A program made the translations under genes and the position numbers. DNA of 64,000 nucleotides from Azospirillum sp. TSO22-1 (GTDB taxonomy: Bacteria; Pseudomonadota; Alphaproteobacteria; Azospirillales; Azospirillaceae), in contig NZ_LGQZ01000033.1 of assembly GCF_003116015.1 (NCBI RefSeq), positions 1-64,000 on the forward strand. The letters run 5' to 3'. Shown piece by piece: positions 19,431 to 30,515 of the stretch. A model generated the notes under the pieces. It worked only from the letters and a program-made list of their open reading frames with translations. It was not told where the DNA came from and ran no database searches. How positions within the stretch are numbered: position 1 is the first letter of the stretch; every line of letters begins with the position of its first letter.

Positions 19431-20120
19431 TTATTGCAGTGCGTCAACTAGGCCTTGGAACATAGGCCGGCCGTCGGTGTTGCCGTGCAGCGTCTCCACG
19501 GCGTCCTCCGGGTGCGGCATCAGGCCCAGTACGGTCTTCTTTTCGTTGAAGATTCCGGCGATGGCCGCGGCGGAGCCGTTCGGGTTGCCCAGGGGATCGT
19601 CGCCGCCGTCGGCCGCGACGTAGCGGAAGGCGACCTGGCCCTGGTCCTCCAGGCGCTTGATGGTGTCGGCGTCGGCCCAGTAGTTGCCGTCGCCGTGCGC
19701 CACCGGATAGCGGACGATCTGCCCCTTGCGGTACTTGGCGGTGAAGTCGCTGTCGGTGTTCTCGACGCGCAGCGCCACCTGCTTGCAGATGAACTTCAGC
19801 CCGGCGTTGCGGCGCAGCGCGCCCGGCAGCAGCCCGGCCTCGGTGATGATCTGGAAGCCGTTGCACACGCCCAGCACGCGCACGCCCTTGTCGGCGCGGG
19901 CCTTCACCTCGCGCATGATCGGCGAATGCGCCGCCATGGCGCCGGAGCGCAGGTAGTCGCCGTAGGAGAAGCCGCCGGGCACGACGATCAGGTCGACCTG
20001 GGGCAGCTCGGTGTCGCGGTGCCAAACCTCGTACGGCTTGACCCCGGAGACGGTCTCCAGGGCGGCGACGGCGTCGCGTTCGCGGTTGGAGCCGGGGAAA
20101 ACGATGACGGCAGCCTTCAT
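19431..20120 (-). CDS. purQ: phosphoribosylformylglycinamidine synthase, glutaminase subunit PurQ
   Basis: A 229-residue class I glutamine amidotransferase. The nucleophile is Cys86 in VCNGFQ; the His and Glu of the triad lie in LMPHPEDA near residue 207. It supplies ammonia to PurL in the FGAM synthase complex with PurS. The N terminus [12 protein letters not shown] is typical. It is separated from purS by alkA and from purL by the pentapeptide-repeat gene, so the purine genes here are scattered on one strand rather than in one tight operon. Confidence 0.96.
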   Translation of the reverse strand: MKAAVIVFPGSNRERDAVAALETVSGVKPYEVWHRDTELPQVDLIVVPGGFSYGDYLRSGAMAAHSPIMREVKARADKGVRVLGVCNGFQIITEAGLLPGALRRNAGLKFICKQVALRVENTDSDFTAKYRKGQIVRYPVAHGDGNYWADADTIKRLEDQGQVAFRYVAADGGDDPLGNPNGSAAAIAGIFNEKKTVLGLMPHPEDAVETLHGNTDGRPMFQGLVDALQ

Positions 20121-20283
20121 GGGGCGCGGATCCGCTCAGGACTGGGTGGGCGATGCAGGCCGGACACTAGAGGCATAGGCCCGGCGAAGCAAGGGCCTGC
20201 GGCGTGCGACCGCTTTCCATTCCTTAACGATAGATCGCTAACGTTGTGTGTTCCACGTCCCGCCTGGATCGGAAGAGCGCCCC

Positions 20284-21477
20284 ATGGATTACCGGTTGTC
20301 CGATCTGATCGATCTCCAGCAGATCAAGCGGCTCATGGAGGCGTTCCACGCGTTGACCGGGCTGCCTTCCACCCTGATCGACCCGCAGGGCAACGTGCTG
20401 ACGACCGCGGACGGCGCGATCGTCGGGGTCGGCTGGAAGCGCATCTGTTTGGACTTCCACCGCGTCGCTCCCGCCACCGCCGAGGCCTGCCGGCTGAGCG
20501 ACGTGACGCTGTCGCGGGCGATGCGCAGCCGGACGCCGGAGGCGTGCAGCTACACCTGCCTCAACGGGCTGGTCGATGCGGCGGTACCGGTGGTGATCGA
20601 CGGCGTGCACATCGTCAACCTGTTCACCGGGCAGTTCCTGCTGGCCCCGCCGGACGAGTCGCTGTTCCGCGAGCAGGCGGCGCGCTTCGGCTTCGACGAG
20701 GACGACTACCTCGACGCCCTGCGCGAGGTCCCGGTGTTCACCCGCGAGTATATGGAGAAGGGACTCGCCTTCCTGGCCTGCCTGGCCGCCACCGTGGCCG
20801 AGATGGGGTTGCGCCAGAAGCGCCTCCTGGAGGTCAACGCCGAGGTCGAGGGCCGGGTGCAGGTGCGCACCGCCGAACTGAGCGCCGCCAACGCGCTGCT
20901 GCAGGAGCGGCTGGCCGAGATCGAGCGCCTGAAGAAGGAGGTCGAGGAGCAGGCGGTCCGCGACCCGCTCACCGGGCTCTACAACCGCCGCTACTTCGAC
21001 GAGGTGCTGAAGCAGGAGGTGGCGCGGGCGCAGCGCACCGGCCGGCCGCTGGCCATGGTCATGCTGGACATCGACCGCTTCAAGCAGGTCAACGACACGT
21101 TCGGGCACCAGGCCGGCGACGCGGTGCTGAAGATGCTGGCGGCGATGCTGCTGCGCGACACCCGCGCCCACGACGTGGTGTGCCGCTACGGCGGCGAGGA
21201 GTTCGCCGTGCTGATGTCCGACACCCAGGCGGCCACCGCGGCGGCGCGCGCGGAGTGCTGGCGCACCGCCTTCGCCGCCCTGCCGCCGCTGGTGAAGGAC
21301 GGCAGGGAGGTGCAGGTCACCGTCTCCGCCGGCTTCGCCATCCTGCCGGCCAGCCTCGGCCAGGGCGACGAGTTGGTGCGCCGCGCCGACCTCGCCATGT
21401 ACCGCGCCAAGCAGGACGGCCGCGACCGCGTCCAGGCGTGGAACGCCGCGCTGGATGGCGTGCTGTCTACCGTTTAG
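20284..21477 (+). CDS. PocR-domain diguanylate cyclase
   Basis: A 397-residue cytosolic protein. An N-terminal PocR ligand-sensing domain (about residues 8-175) contains Cys55, Cys69, Cys88 and Cys92, a spacing that could bind a metal or react with a ligand. A coiled coil (about 176-226) leads to the GGDEF domain. The active site reads GGEEF at 303-307, and an intact inhibitory I-site, RAHD, lies at 294-297, five residues before it. The enzyme should make c-di-GMP from two GTP and be product inhibited. It is divergent from purQ; its 3' end overlaps the 3' end of alkA by 11 bp. ATG at 20284 is chosen; an in-frame ATG 36 bp upstream is less likely. Confidence 0.9.
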   Translation: MDYRLSDLIDLQQIKRLMEAFHALTGLPSTLIDPQGNVLTTADGAIVGVGWKRICLDFHRVAPATAEACRLSDVTLSRAMRSRTPEACSYTCLNGLVDAAVPVVIDGVHIVNLFTGQFLLAPPDESLFREQAARFGFDEDDYLDALREVPVFTREYMEKGLAFLACLAATVAEMGLRQKRLLEVNAEVEGRVQVRTAELSAANALLQERLAEIERLKKEVEEQAVRDPLTGLYNRRYFDEVLKQEVARAQRTGRPLAMVMLDIDRFKQVNDTFGHQAGDAVLKMLAAMLLRDTRAHDVVCRYGGEEFAVLMSDTQAATAAARAECWRTAFAALPPLVKDGREVQVTVSAGFAILPASLGQGDELVRRADLAMYRAKQDGRDRVQAWNAALDGVLSTV

Positions 21478-22096
21478 GCGTGCGGGCCCGCGCCTCGCGG
21501 GCCTGCTGCTGGAGCGCCACGTAGTGGTGCCAGACCAGCTTTGCGGCGAGGCTGCGGTAGGGGCGCCAGGGCTCGGCGACGGCGACCAGCGCGTCGCGGC
21601 TCGGGCGCTCGGCCCAGCCTTTCAGGCGCTGCACGCCCAGCATGATGGCGAGGTCGTCCACCGGCCACAGGTCGGGCCGGTCGAGCGCCATCATCAGGTA
21701 GACCTCGGCGCTCCAGCGGCCGATGCCCTTGAGTTTGACCAGCTCCGCTATGGCCGCCTCGTCGTCCATCGCGTGCAGGGCCTCCAGGTCGAGCCGGCCG
21801 GAGGCGACGGAGTCCGCCAGGAGGCGGCCGTACTCGATCTTGCGGCCGCTGAAGCCGCAGGCCTTCAGCGTCGCCTCGTCGAGCGCCAGGAACGCGTCGG
21901 GCGTGATTGCCGGCACCCGCTCCTCCAGCTTGCGCCACAGCGCCAGCGCCACCTGGGTGGAGAGCTGTTGTTCGAGAATGATGCGCAGCAGCCCCTCGAA
22001 GCCCGCCGGCCGCGAGAAGCCGCGCAGCACCGGCCCGCCGACGCGCACGCACTCGGCGAAGATGGGGTCGATGGAGGCGAGGTGTTCGGGGGTCAT
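21467..22096 (-). CDS. alkA: DNA-3-methyladenine glycosylase II (AlkA-like)
   Basis: A 209-residue base-excision repair glycosylase of the HhH-GPD superfamily. The helix-hairpin-helix is LKGIGRWSAE at 122-131 and the catalytic Asp is at 147 or 148 in WPVDDLA. It lacks the N-terminal beta domain of E. coli AlkA and is the short form common in alphaproteobacteria. It removes alkylated purines from DNA. Converges with, and overlaps by 11 bp, the PocR-GGDEF gene. Confidence 0.88.
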   Translation of the reverse strand: MTPEHLASIDPIFAECVRVGGPVLRGFSRPAGFEGLLRIILEQQLSTQVALALWRKLEERVPAITPDAFLALDEATLKACGFSGRKIEYGRLLADSVASGRLDLEALHAMDDEAAIAELVKLKGIGRWSAEVYLMMALDRPDLWPVDDLAIMLGVQRLKGWAERPSRDALVAVAEPWRPYRSLAAKLVWHHYVALQQQAREARARTPKR

Positions 22097-22103
22097 GGAT
22101 TAT

Positions 22104-22280
22104 TCCCTCCCCTGCGAAGCTCACGCGCAAACCAGAGGTTTGCGCTGACGCGGCAGGCGGATCTCCGATCCGCCGAGAGCGGGGGAGGGTGCCCGAGCGC
22201 AGCGAGGGCGGGTGGGGGGACGTATCGCGGTGAGGCCACTTGCCCCCACCCCAACCCTCCCCCGCTGCGCAGGGGAGGGA
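22104..22280. repeat. dispersed GC-rich palindromic repeat, copy 4 (extended)
   Basis: About 177 bp between the alkA start and the purS stop. It holds the common part (GGGTGGGGGGACG, then TTGCCCCCACCCCAACCCTC and CCCCGCTGCGCAGGGGAGG) plus an extra left part with its own inverted repeats: GCGCAAACC/GGTTTGCGC at 22125-22145 and GGCGGATC/GATCCGCC at 22156-22174. Confidence 0.8.
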
Positions 22281-22281
22281 G

Positions 22282-22521
22282 TCACGCCAGCTCGATGGCG
22301 TAGTCTTCGATCACGGTGTTGGCCAGCAGCTTGGTGCACATGGCCTCCACTTCCTTGCGGGCGGCGTCCTTGTCGGTGCTCTTCAGCTCCAGCTCGATGA
22401 CCTTGCCGGCGCGGACGTTGTCGACGCCCTCGAAGCCCAGCGTGTGCAGCGCGTGCTCGATGGCCTTGCCCTGCGGATCCAGGACGCCGCGCTTCAGGGT
22501 GACGTGAACCTTGGCCTTCAT
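22282..22521 (-). CDS. purS: phosphoribosylformylglycinamidine synthase subunit PurS
   Basis: The 79-residue small subunit that bridges PurQ and PurL in the FGAM synthase complex and helps channel ammonia. It shows the family pattern: KVHVTLKRGVLDPQGKAIEHAL, then KVIELEL and ANTVIEDYAIEL at the end. It lies 27 bp after purC on the same strand, so purC-purS is probably one transcript. Confidence 0.95.
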   Translation of the reverse strand: MKAKVHVTLKRGVLDPQGKAIEHALHTLGFEGVDNVRAGKVIELELKSTDKDAARKEVEAMCTKLLANTVIEDYAIELA

Positions 22522-22548
22522 GGGTGTCTTCTCGCTTGTCGATGGGTG

Positions 22549-23313
<765 letters not shown>

Positions 23314-23409
23314 GGGTGGTCGTCCAAACTGCGTGTGGCCCGGCTTAACCGTTGCCGGCCCGGGGATGTACCCGAGTGATATAGCAAGCCGGCGTACGGA
23401 ACACAATGC

Positions 23410-23425
23410 GGGGGGATACCCCCCC
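23410..23425. terminator. possible hairpin downstream of the NRDE gene
   Basis: GGGGGGATACCCCCC makes a strong 6-bp GC stem with a three-base loop, placed directly after the 3' end of the NRDE-family gene (minus strand) and upstream of purC. There is no T run, so termination is uncertain. Confidence 0.35.
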
Positions 23426-23428
23426 GTC

Positions 23429-24187
23429 TCAGCCCAAATCCAGCGGTTTCCAAGGCGTTTCGTGCGGTGCGCCCGGCGCGAAGTGCCAGATCGGGTCGAG
23501 ATCCGGCCGCTCGGCCGACGGCAGCGCGAGGAGCGCGCTCGACGAGGTGCCGAAGCCGCTCGGCAGGCGGAAGTCCATGGCGCCGCGCGCGTCGGCACCG
23601 TCCCAGATGCGGCTGCCCAGCAGCTCCGGCCAGCCGCCCCAGCTCGCCGTCCCGGGATCCGGCGGCGGGGCGTGGCGGAACAGTGGCAGGTACAGCGCGG
23701 TGCGCGGGTCGGCGTCGTCGTCCAGGTCGAAGGCGGTCAGCATGTGCACGCCCTCGGGGATGGGCTGCGTCTCCGGGCGGTGGCGCGGGTTCGCGCCGTG
23801 GTGCGCCAGCACGTAGGCGTCGCGGTTGTCGGCGATCAGCAGGTTGAACGGCCGGTAGGCGCGGGTGTCGAGCTGGGCCAGCGCCAGCGCCGCCTCCGAC
23901 GCGTCGGCGTGGTCGAGCGCCTCCAGCACCAGCTCGCCGCGCGAGCGCTTGCCCTGCTCCGGCCCCAGCGTGCCGGGGCGGTTGAGGATGGCGGCGACCA
24001 GCCCCTCGTCGTTCAGGCCCAGCCAGGTGCCGCCGGCCAGCTCGTCCAGGCCGGCGACCACGTTGGGGCGGTCGGGCCAGTGGCGCGCCGGCGGCTGCCA
24101 GGGGCGGTCGGCCATTTCGTCGCGGTTGGCGCCGAGGACGAGCGGCCACGCCGCGCCCGGTCGCCGCAGGATGATGACGCTGCACAT
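23429..24187 (-). CDS. NRDE-family protein (TANGO2 homologue)
   Basis: A 252-residue protein with the family's name-giving motif NRDE ([11 protein letters not shown]) and an N terminus MCSVIIL, in which Cys2 would become an N-terminal nucleophile after Met removal. [20 protein letters not shown] is the second conserved block. The fold is of the N-terminal-nucleophile hydrolase type. The human relative TANGO2 is linked to heme or lipid handling, but the bacterial role is unknown. The C-terminal part (about 195-240) with SSALLALP is also typical. Confidence 0.85.
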   Translation of the reverse strand: MCSVIILRRPGAAWPLVLGANRDEMADRPWQPPARHWPDRPNVVAGLDELAGGTWLGLNDEGLVAAILNRPGTLGPEQGKRSRGELVLEALDHADASEAALALAQLDTRAYRPFNLLIADNRDAYVLAHHGANPRHRPETQPIPEGVHMLTAFDLDDDADPRTALYLPLFRHAPPPDPGTASWGGWPELLGSRIWDGADARGAMDFRLPSGFGTSSSALLALPSAERPDLDPIWHFAPGAPHETPWKPLDLG

Positions 24188-24312
24188 GGTGTCCTTGCCC
24201 TCCGGCCTCGCTCCCGGTGTCGGACGCGCACGCCCCGGTGACGCGGGGCGGCGGGCCGGCTATATAAGACTAGGAACGAGAAACGCAAACAAGCCGAGGA
24301 GCCCGGGTCCCC

Positions 24313-24633
24313 ATGACCACGTTCGACGAGCGCGAGCAAGCCTTCGAGAACAAGTTCCAGCACGACCAGGACCTGCTGTTCCGGATCCGGGCGCGGCGCG
24401 ACAGGCTGGCCGGCCTGTGGGCGGCCGATCTCATGGGGCTGCACGGCGCCGACGCGGACGCCTACGCCCGGCAGATGGTCGATGCCGACTTCGCCGCCAC
24501 CGGCCCGCACGAGATCCGCACCCGCATCGCCGACGACCTGCACGCCAAGGGCATCGACATCTCCGACCACCGGGTGGAGAAGGAGCTGGAGCGGCTCCTG
24601 AGCCTGGCGCACCAGCAGGTGGTGCGGGAGTAA
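24313..24633 (+). CDS. DUF1476 protein, alphaproteobacterial F1-ATPase zeta inhibitor
   Basis: A 106-residue helical protein. It starts MTTFDEREQAFENKFQHDQ, the inhibitory N-terminal helix of the zeta subunit described in Paracoccus, then KFQHDQDLLFRIRARRDRL and a helical bundle ending in LSLAHQQVV. Zeta binds the F1 part of ATP synthase and blocks ATP hydrolysis. The family is restricted to alphaproteobacteria, which supports the assignment of the organism. Potency differs between lineages, so activity here is inferred. Confidence 0.88.
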   Translation: MTTFDEREQAFENKFQHDQDLLFRIRARRDRLAGLWAADLMGLHGADADAYARQMVDADFAATGPHEIRTRIADDLHAKGIDISDHRVEKELERLLSLAHQQVVRE

Positions 24634-24639
24634 TTTCGA

Positions 24640-24751
24640 GCCCCTCCCCCCTCGCGGGGGAGGGGTTGGGGAGAGGGGGATAGCGGGCGGAGCCCGCAAG
24701 AGATTCGTGCCACCCTCTCCCCAACCCCTCTCCCGTCGAGGGAGAGGGGCC
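24640..24751. repeat. dispersed GC-rich palindromic repeat, copy 5 (variant)
   Basis: About 112 bp between the convergent 3' ends of the DUF1476 and GGDEF-EAL genes. It has outer arms CCCCTCCCCCCTCGCGGGGG and CCCTCTCCCCAACCCCTCTC, and an inner GCGGGC/GCCCGC pair. It differs more in sequence from the other four copies but has the same layout. Confidence 0.7.
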
Positions 24752-27373
24752 TTAGACCGCCCCCGGCAGCTGCCCGTTCCGCATCAGCAGCTCGCGGAAG
24801 CGTTCCGCCGGCACCGCCGGGCTGAACAGGAAGCCCTGGTACTCGTCGCAGCCGTGGCCGCGCAGGAAGTCCAGCTGGACGTCCGTCTCCACCCCCTCCG
24901 CCACCACCTTCTTGCCCAGCGCGTGGCCGATGGAGATCACGGCGGCGGCGATGGCCTCGCCCTCGGCGTGGTTGGTGATGTCGCGCACGAAGCTCTGATC
25001 CACCTTCAGGATGTCTAGCGGGAAGTGCCGCAGGTGGCTCAGGCTGGAATACCCCGTGCCGAAATCGTCGATGGCCAGCCGCAGCCCGATGTCCTTCAGC
25101 GCCCGCATGGTGCCGATGGCCTGCTCGGGGTTCTGCATGACCATGCTCTCGGTCAGCTCCAGCTCCAGGATGAAGTTGGACAGGCCGGCGTCCTGCAAGA
25201 GCTCGGCGATGTGGTGGTAGAGGTCGGCCTGGCGGAACTGCCGGGCCGACAGGTTCACCGACATCCGCGCGTTGCTCCAGCCCTCGGCGATCCAGCGCCG
25301 GCTGTCGTCGCACGCCGTCTCCAGCACCCAGCGCCCGACCTGCAGGATCAGCCCGCTCTCCTCCGCCACCGGGATGAAGCGGCCGGGCGACACGCTGCCC
25401 AGCCGCGGGTTGGTCCAGCGCAGCAGCGCCTCGGCGCCGACGATGGCGCCGGTCCGCACGTCGAGTTGCGGCTGGTAGAACACCTGCAATTCGCCGCGCG
25501 CGATGGCGCCGTGCAGCTCGCGCTCGATCACCATGCGCTCGCAGACGCGTTCGTTGATCTCGCGGGTGAAGAACTGGAAGCCGCCGCGGCCCATCTCCTT
25601 GGCGCGGTACATGGCGGCGTCGGCGTTCTTCAGCAGCGTCGCCACGTCCTCGCCGTCGCGCGGGTACATGGCGGCACCGATCGAGCAGGTGACGAACAGC
25701 TCCGACCCGTCGATGGTGAAGGGCCGGCCCAGCGCCTCGATGATGCGGCGCATGACGTGGGTGACGTCGCTCTCCTCCGGCGCGTCCTGGACGACCACGA
25801 CGAACTCGTCGCCGCCCAGCCGCGCCACCGTGTCCACCTCGCGCAGGCAGTGCACGAGGCGCTTGGCCACCGCCTGCACCAGATGGTCGCCGACGTCGTG
25901 CCCCAGCGTGTCGTTGACCGTCTTGAAGTTGTCGAGGTCGACGAACAGCACCGCCGGCTTCTGGCCGTAGCGCTGGGCGCAGGCCAGCGAATGCTCCAGC
26001 CGGTCCATCAGCAGCGTGCGGTTGGCGAGGCCCGTCAGCGCATCGTGGTTGGCCTGATGCTCCAGCTGCTCCTCGTAGCGCTTGCGCTCGGTGATGTCGC
26101 TCATCACGCTGATGGTGTGCGTGACCTCGCCGGTCTCGTCGCGCACGGGGGAGACGAACAGCTCGTTGAAGAACAGCGTGCCGTCGCGGCGGTAGTTGCG
26201 CAGCACCGCGCTGCCCGGCCGCTTCTGGCGCAGCGCCGACTTGATGGCCTCCAGTTCCATCTGCTCGCGGTCCTGGTCCAGCAGGAAGCGCGGGTTGCGG
26301 CCGAGAGTCTCGGCCTGCGGGTAGCCGGTCATCCGCTCGAACGCCGGGTTGGCGTAGACGACGGGATAGTCGTGCGCCTTGCCGTCGGTGATGATGATGC
26401 CGTTGTTGGCCGATTCCACGGCGCGGTGGTAGAGGCGCATCGCCTCCTCCGCCCGCTTGCGCTCGGTGACGTCCTGCAGTGTCTCGATGGCGCCGACGAC
26501 GTGCCCCTCGGCGTCGTGCAGCGGGGCGGCGGTGAAGGCCAGCCAGCGCCCGCCGCCCGGGCATTTCGGGAAGAAGTCCTCGGCCTCGTACGCCCCGGCG
26601 ATGAAGGGGGAGCGGCGGAACTTGGTGGGGTAGTGGCGGGCGATCTCCGCCTCCAGGGCGCCGTCGACGATGAGGTCGGCCATCACCGGCCGCTCCTCGG
26701 TGTAGAAGGCCTGCCATTGCACCTGCGTGCCGACCAGCGCCGCCGCCGGCGCGCCGATCACCGCCTCGCAGGCGCGGTTCCAGTGGGTGACGCGGTGCTC
26801 GGCGTCGATGACGAAGGTGGGGACCGGGCTGCCCTCGACGATCTCGCCCAGGCGCTGCTGGGCCAGCCGCTCGCGCCTGACCTCCTCGGCCTGCTTGCGC
26901 TCGGTGATGTCCTGCAGCGTCTCGATGGCGCCGAGCAGGCGGCCGTCCTTGCCGCGCAGCGGGGCGGCGGTGAACGACAGCCAGCGCGCGCCGCCGGGGA
27001 AATGCTCGAACCAGCCCTCGGCCTCGTAGGCGCCCTCGATCAGCGGCGAGGCGCGCCAGCGCCCGGCGTACAGCCGCGCCACCGTCTCCTCGGTGATGCC
27101 GTCGACGATCAGGTCGGCCAGGGTCGGCCGCGGCTCGGTGTAGAAGGCGCGCCACTGCTCCGACGTGCCGATGATCGCCGCCGCGCGCACGCCGATGATG
27201 GCTTCGCAGGCCTTGTTCCAGTGGGTGACGCGGTGGTCGGCGTCGATGACGAAGGTGGGGACCGGCGTGCCCTGCAGGATGCTCGGCAGCGACAGGTCCG
27301 ATTCAGCCGGCACCGACGACGCGTTCACGACCGCCCCGCCGGGCCCGTCGAGGCCCAGAAGCCCGTGGATCAA
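24752..27373 (-). CDS. PAS-PAS-PAS-GGDEF-EAL c-di-GMP protein
   Basis: An 873-residue cytosolic protein with three PAS domains (about 30-160, 175-305 and 315-440), a GGDEF domain (about 445-610, motif RLGGDEF) and an EAL domain (about 620-870, motif GAEALLRW, plus the DDFGTGYSSLSHL loop). Both active sites look intact, so it could make or degrade c-di-GMP. The first two PAS units are near copies of each other: both contain PVPTFVIDA, HRVTHWN-ACEA, AFYTE-RP and ADLIVDG, which points to a recent internal duplication. No transmembrane helix is visible. The signal is unknown. Confidence 0.92.
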   Translation of the reverse strand: MIHGLLGLDGPGGAVVNASSVPAESDLSLPSILQGTPVPTFVIDADHRVTHWNKACEAIIGVRAAAIIGTSEQWRAFYTEPRPTLADLIVDGITEETVARLYAGRWRASPLIEGAYEAEGWFEHFPGGARWLSFTAAPLRGKDGRLLGAIETLQDITERKQAEEVRRERLAQQRLGEIVEGSPVPTFVIDAEHRVTHWNRACEAVIGAPAAALVGTQVQWQAFYTEERPVMADLIVDGALEAEIARHYPTKFRRSPFIAGAYEAEDFFPKCPGGGRWLAFTAAPLHDAEGHVVGAIETLQDVTERKRAEEAMRLYHRAVESANNGIIITDGKAHDYPVVYANPAFERMTGYPQAETLGRNPRFLLDQDREQMELEAIKSALRQKRPGSAVLRNYRRDGTLFFNELFVSPVRDETGEVTHTISVMSDITERKRYEEQLEHQANHDALTGLANRTLLMDRLEHSLACAQRYGQKPAVLFVDLDNFKTVNDTLGHDVGDHLVQAVAKRLVHCLREVDTVARLGGDEFVVVVQDAPEESDVTHVMRRIIEALGRPFTIDGSELFVTCSIGAAMYPRDGEDVATLLKNADAAMYRAKEMGRGGFQFFTREINERVCERMVIERELHGAIARGELQVFYQPQLDVRTGAIVGAEALLRWTNPRLGSVSPGRFIPVAEESGLILQVGRWVLETACDDSRRWIAEGWSNARMSVNLSARQFRQADLYHHIAELLQDAGLSNFILELELTESMVMQNPEQAIGTMRALKDIGLRLAIDDFGTGYSSLSHLRHFPLDILKVDQSFVRDITNHAEGEAIAAAVISIGHALGKKVVAEGVETDVQLDFLRGHGCDEYQGFLFSPAVPAERFRELLMRNGQLPGAV

Positions 27374-27653
27374 AGCGTTTCTCCCGAACTGCGCCGTTAT
27401 AATTTTTATGGTCTTTCCAACCGGGGATGGTACGCGAGCGCGTGAAAAATCTGCAATATCTTTGATCTGTTTTTTCGGCGAATGAAATGTCGCACCGATG
27501 GTCGGTCAGGCCCCCGCCGGAGGGGCGGACGTTCCCAGCGGCCTGCGGTCGAGGGATCGGGCGCGAAAACCGCTTTCCGACTCGTTGCCGTCACGTCATC
27601 CTGGGCGGGCGGCTGCCGGCCTGTTCGTCGCCGCGACGCCTGGAGTCCCTCCC

Positions 27654-27866
27654 ATGACCGACCTGATCGAAGCGCTGTGGGACCTGCTGATCGAGAACAG
27701 CCTGCTCCGGTGGTTCTTCATCGGGCTGCTGATCGGTCTGGTGCTGGTCGGCTCGATGGTCTGGAACGGCAGTTCCATGGACGCCGGGGACGCCGTCATG
27801 GGGATCGTCGCCAGCGGCGTTCTGGTGCTTGGCCTGCGTCTCGTGCTCTGGTTCGTCCGGAGCTAA
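27654..27866 (+). CDS. small two-helix membrane protein
   Basis: A 70-residue protein with two hydrophobic helices (about residues 17-36 and 44-66) and an acidic N terminus (MTDLIEALWD). The GLLIGLVLVGSMVWNG segment is glycine rich. I do not recognise it. Its 3' end overlaps that of the patatin gene by four bases. About 280 bp upstream, between it and the GGDEF-EAL gene start, I see nothing beyond possible promoters. Confidence 0.62.
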   Translation: MTDLIEALWDLLIENSLLRWFFIGLLIGLVLVGSMVWNGSSMDAGDAVMGIVASGVLVLGLRLVLWFVRS

Positions 27867-28861
27867 CGGCCCGGCGGAACGCGCCGCAGGTGTTCGTCGG
27901 CCGCGCTCCACCCGGCGCGGATGCGCGTTTCCACCGTGTCGGCGGAGTAGTCCACCGCCCCGCTCAGGGGCTGGTGCGGGCAGGCGACGACGCGCAGGTT
28001 CTTCAGGCAGCGGTACTCCATCAGCTTGTCGTACTGCGGGTTCCGCCGCACCGCGCTGTCCCTCGGCAGGGCGCGGTCGATGGCGTCGATCAGTCCGGCG
28101 TACTGGCGCAGGCCCTGCGGCCCGCCGAAATCGTCCCACGACTTGTTCTGGAACAGGATCTCCAGCACGCGGTCGCCGACCTCGTGCAGGTTTTCCGGGA
28201 TGGTGCTGCCGCGCGTCTCGCGGTCGAGCACGAACAGCGGCAGGTCCTCGCGCTCGGCCGGCGTCAGGCTGTCGAGCATGGCGCGCAGCGGCATGTGGTC
28301 GAACAGCCCGCCGTCCCAGTACATCGCCTCGTCCACCCGCACCATCGGGAAGAACGGCGGCAGCGCCGCGCTGGCCAGGATGTGCTCGATGCCGAGCCGG
28401 GCGTCGGCGTTGCAGAAGCGTTCCAGGATGCCGGTCTGCACGTTGGTGGCGGTCAGCGCCACGCGCACGCGCTCCGGCTGGTTCAGCCGCTCGACGTCGA
28501 TCAGCCGCTCCAGCGTGTCGGCCAGCGGCGCGAGGTCGTACCAGCTGGTCCAGGCGCCCAGGGAGAACGGGTCGGTGTGCGGGCGGTAGAAGCCGGGAAT
28601 GCCGGTCATCGAGGTCAGTGCCTGCCGCACCACCGGCGGCACCGGCAGCGCCGGCACCTCCAGGTCGTTCCACAGCTCCCGCAGCGCCGCCGCCGGGTCG
28701 GGGTCGCGGGACGCCGCCAGCACCGCGGCGTTGATGGCGCCGATGGAGACGCCGGTCAGCACCACCGGCCGCAGCCCGGCCTCCAGCAGCCGGGTCGCCG
28801 CCCCGACCTCGTAGGCGCCCAGCGCGCCGCCCGCCTGCAGGCACAGTCCGATCGCCGTCAT
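27863..28861 (-). CDS. patatin-like phospholipase
   Basis: A 332-residue lipid acyl hydrolase. The oxyanion region GGALGAYEVG lies at residues 11-20, the nucleophile Ser39 in GVSIG, and the catalytic Asp183 in WDGGLFDHMP, the Ser-Asp dyad of patatins. There is no signal peptide, so it acts in the cytosol or at the inner membrane face. The C-terminal part may carry the extra domain seen in the RssA-like group with PHB-granule links, but I cannot assign it. Start at ATG 28861; an upstream in-frame start would add 20 unlikely residues. Confidence 0.88.
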   Translation of the reverse strand: MTAIGLCLQAGGALGAYEVGAATRLLEAGLRPVVLTGVSIGAINAAVLAASRDPDPAAALRELWNDLEVPALPVPPVVRQALTSMTGIPGFYRPHTDPFSLGAWTSWYDLAPLADTLERLIDVERLNQPERVRVALTATNVQTGILERFCNADARLGIEHILASAALPPFFPMVRVDEAMYWDGGLFDHMPLRAMLDSLTPAEREDLPLFVLDRETRGSTIPENLHEVGDRVLEILFQNKSWDDFGGPQGLRQYAGLIDAIDRALPRDSAVRRNPQYDKLMEYRCLKNLRVVACPHQPLSGAVDYSADTVETRIRAGWSAADEHLRRVPPGR

Positions 28862-28988
28862 GCCACCCCCGCCCGGTGCAACCCAGCCCGTTCTACCATC
28901 GCGAACGCCCATCGTCCGCAAGGTCTTTTCACGCGCGCCCCGTGGGGCTAAGGTCCGGCCGCCGTCGCTGCCGTAGTTGGAGAGTACG

Positions 28989-30284
<1,296 letters not shown>

Positions 30285-30313
30285 CCGGGTATTCACTTGG
30301 GCAGCTGCTGAAG

Positions 30314-30348
30314 AGGGCGGCGCGGATCTGGTCCGCGCCGCCCTTTTT
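30314..30348 (+). terminator. rho-independent terminator of purB
   Basis: AGGGCGGCGCGGA, loop TCTGG, TCCGCGCCGCCCT followed by TTTT: a 12- to 13-bp GC-rich stem with a T run, 30 bp after the purB stop. Confidence 0.94.
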
Positions 30349-30363
30349 CTTGGAGTATAGCTG

Positions 30364-30413
30364 CATACTTCAGTATGAAATGATTATCGGCCGCAATTTT
30401 CGCATGCGATAAT
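30364..30413. promoter_or_regulatory. AT-rich upstream region of the E1 pair with two inverted repeats
   Basis: CATACTTCAGTATG at 30364-30377 is a 6-bp-arm palindrome. ATTATCG at 30383-30389 pairs with CGATAAT at 30407-30413 over a 17-base loop. Both lie in the AT-rich 165 bp between the purB terminator and the E1-alpha start. They look like operator sites for an unknown regulator. Confidence 0.4.
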
Positions 30414-30515
30414 TTATGAGGTAGGTTATAGTTCGGATGGGGTGTCCTGAAACGCGCATACGGGCGAAATCGGGCCTGCCTGAAAAGATCAAACCTCCCA
30501 TCCTGTGGTCATCCG

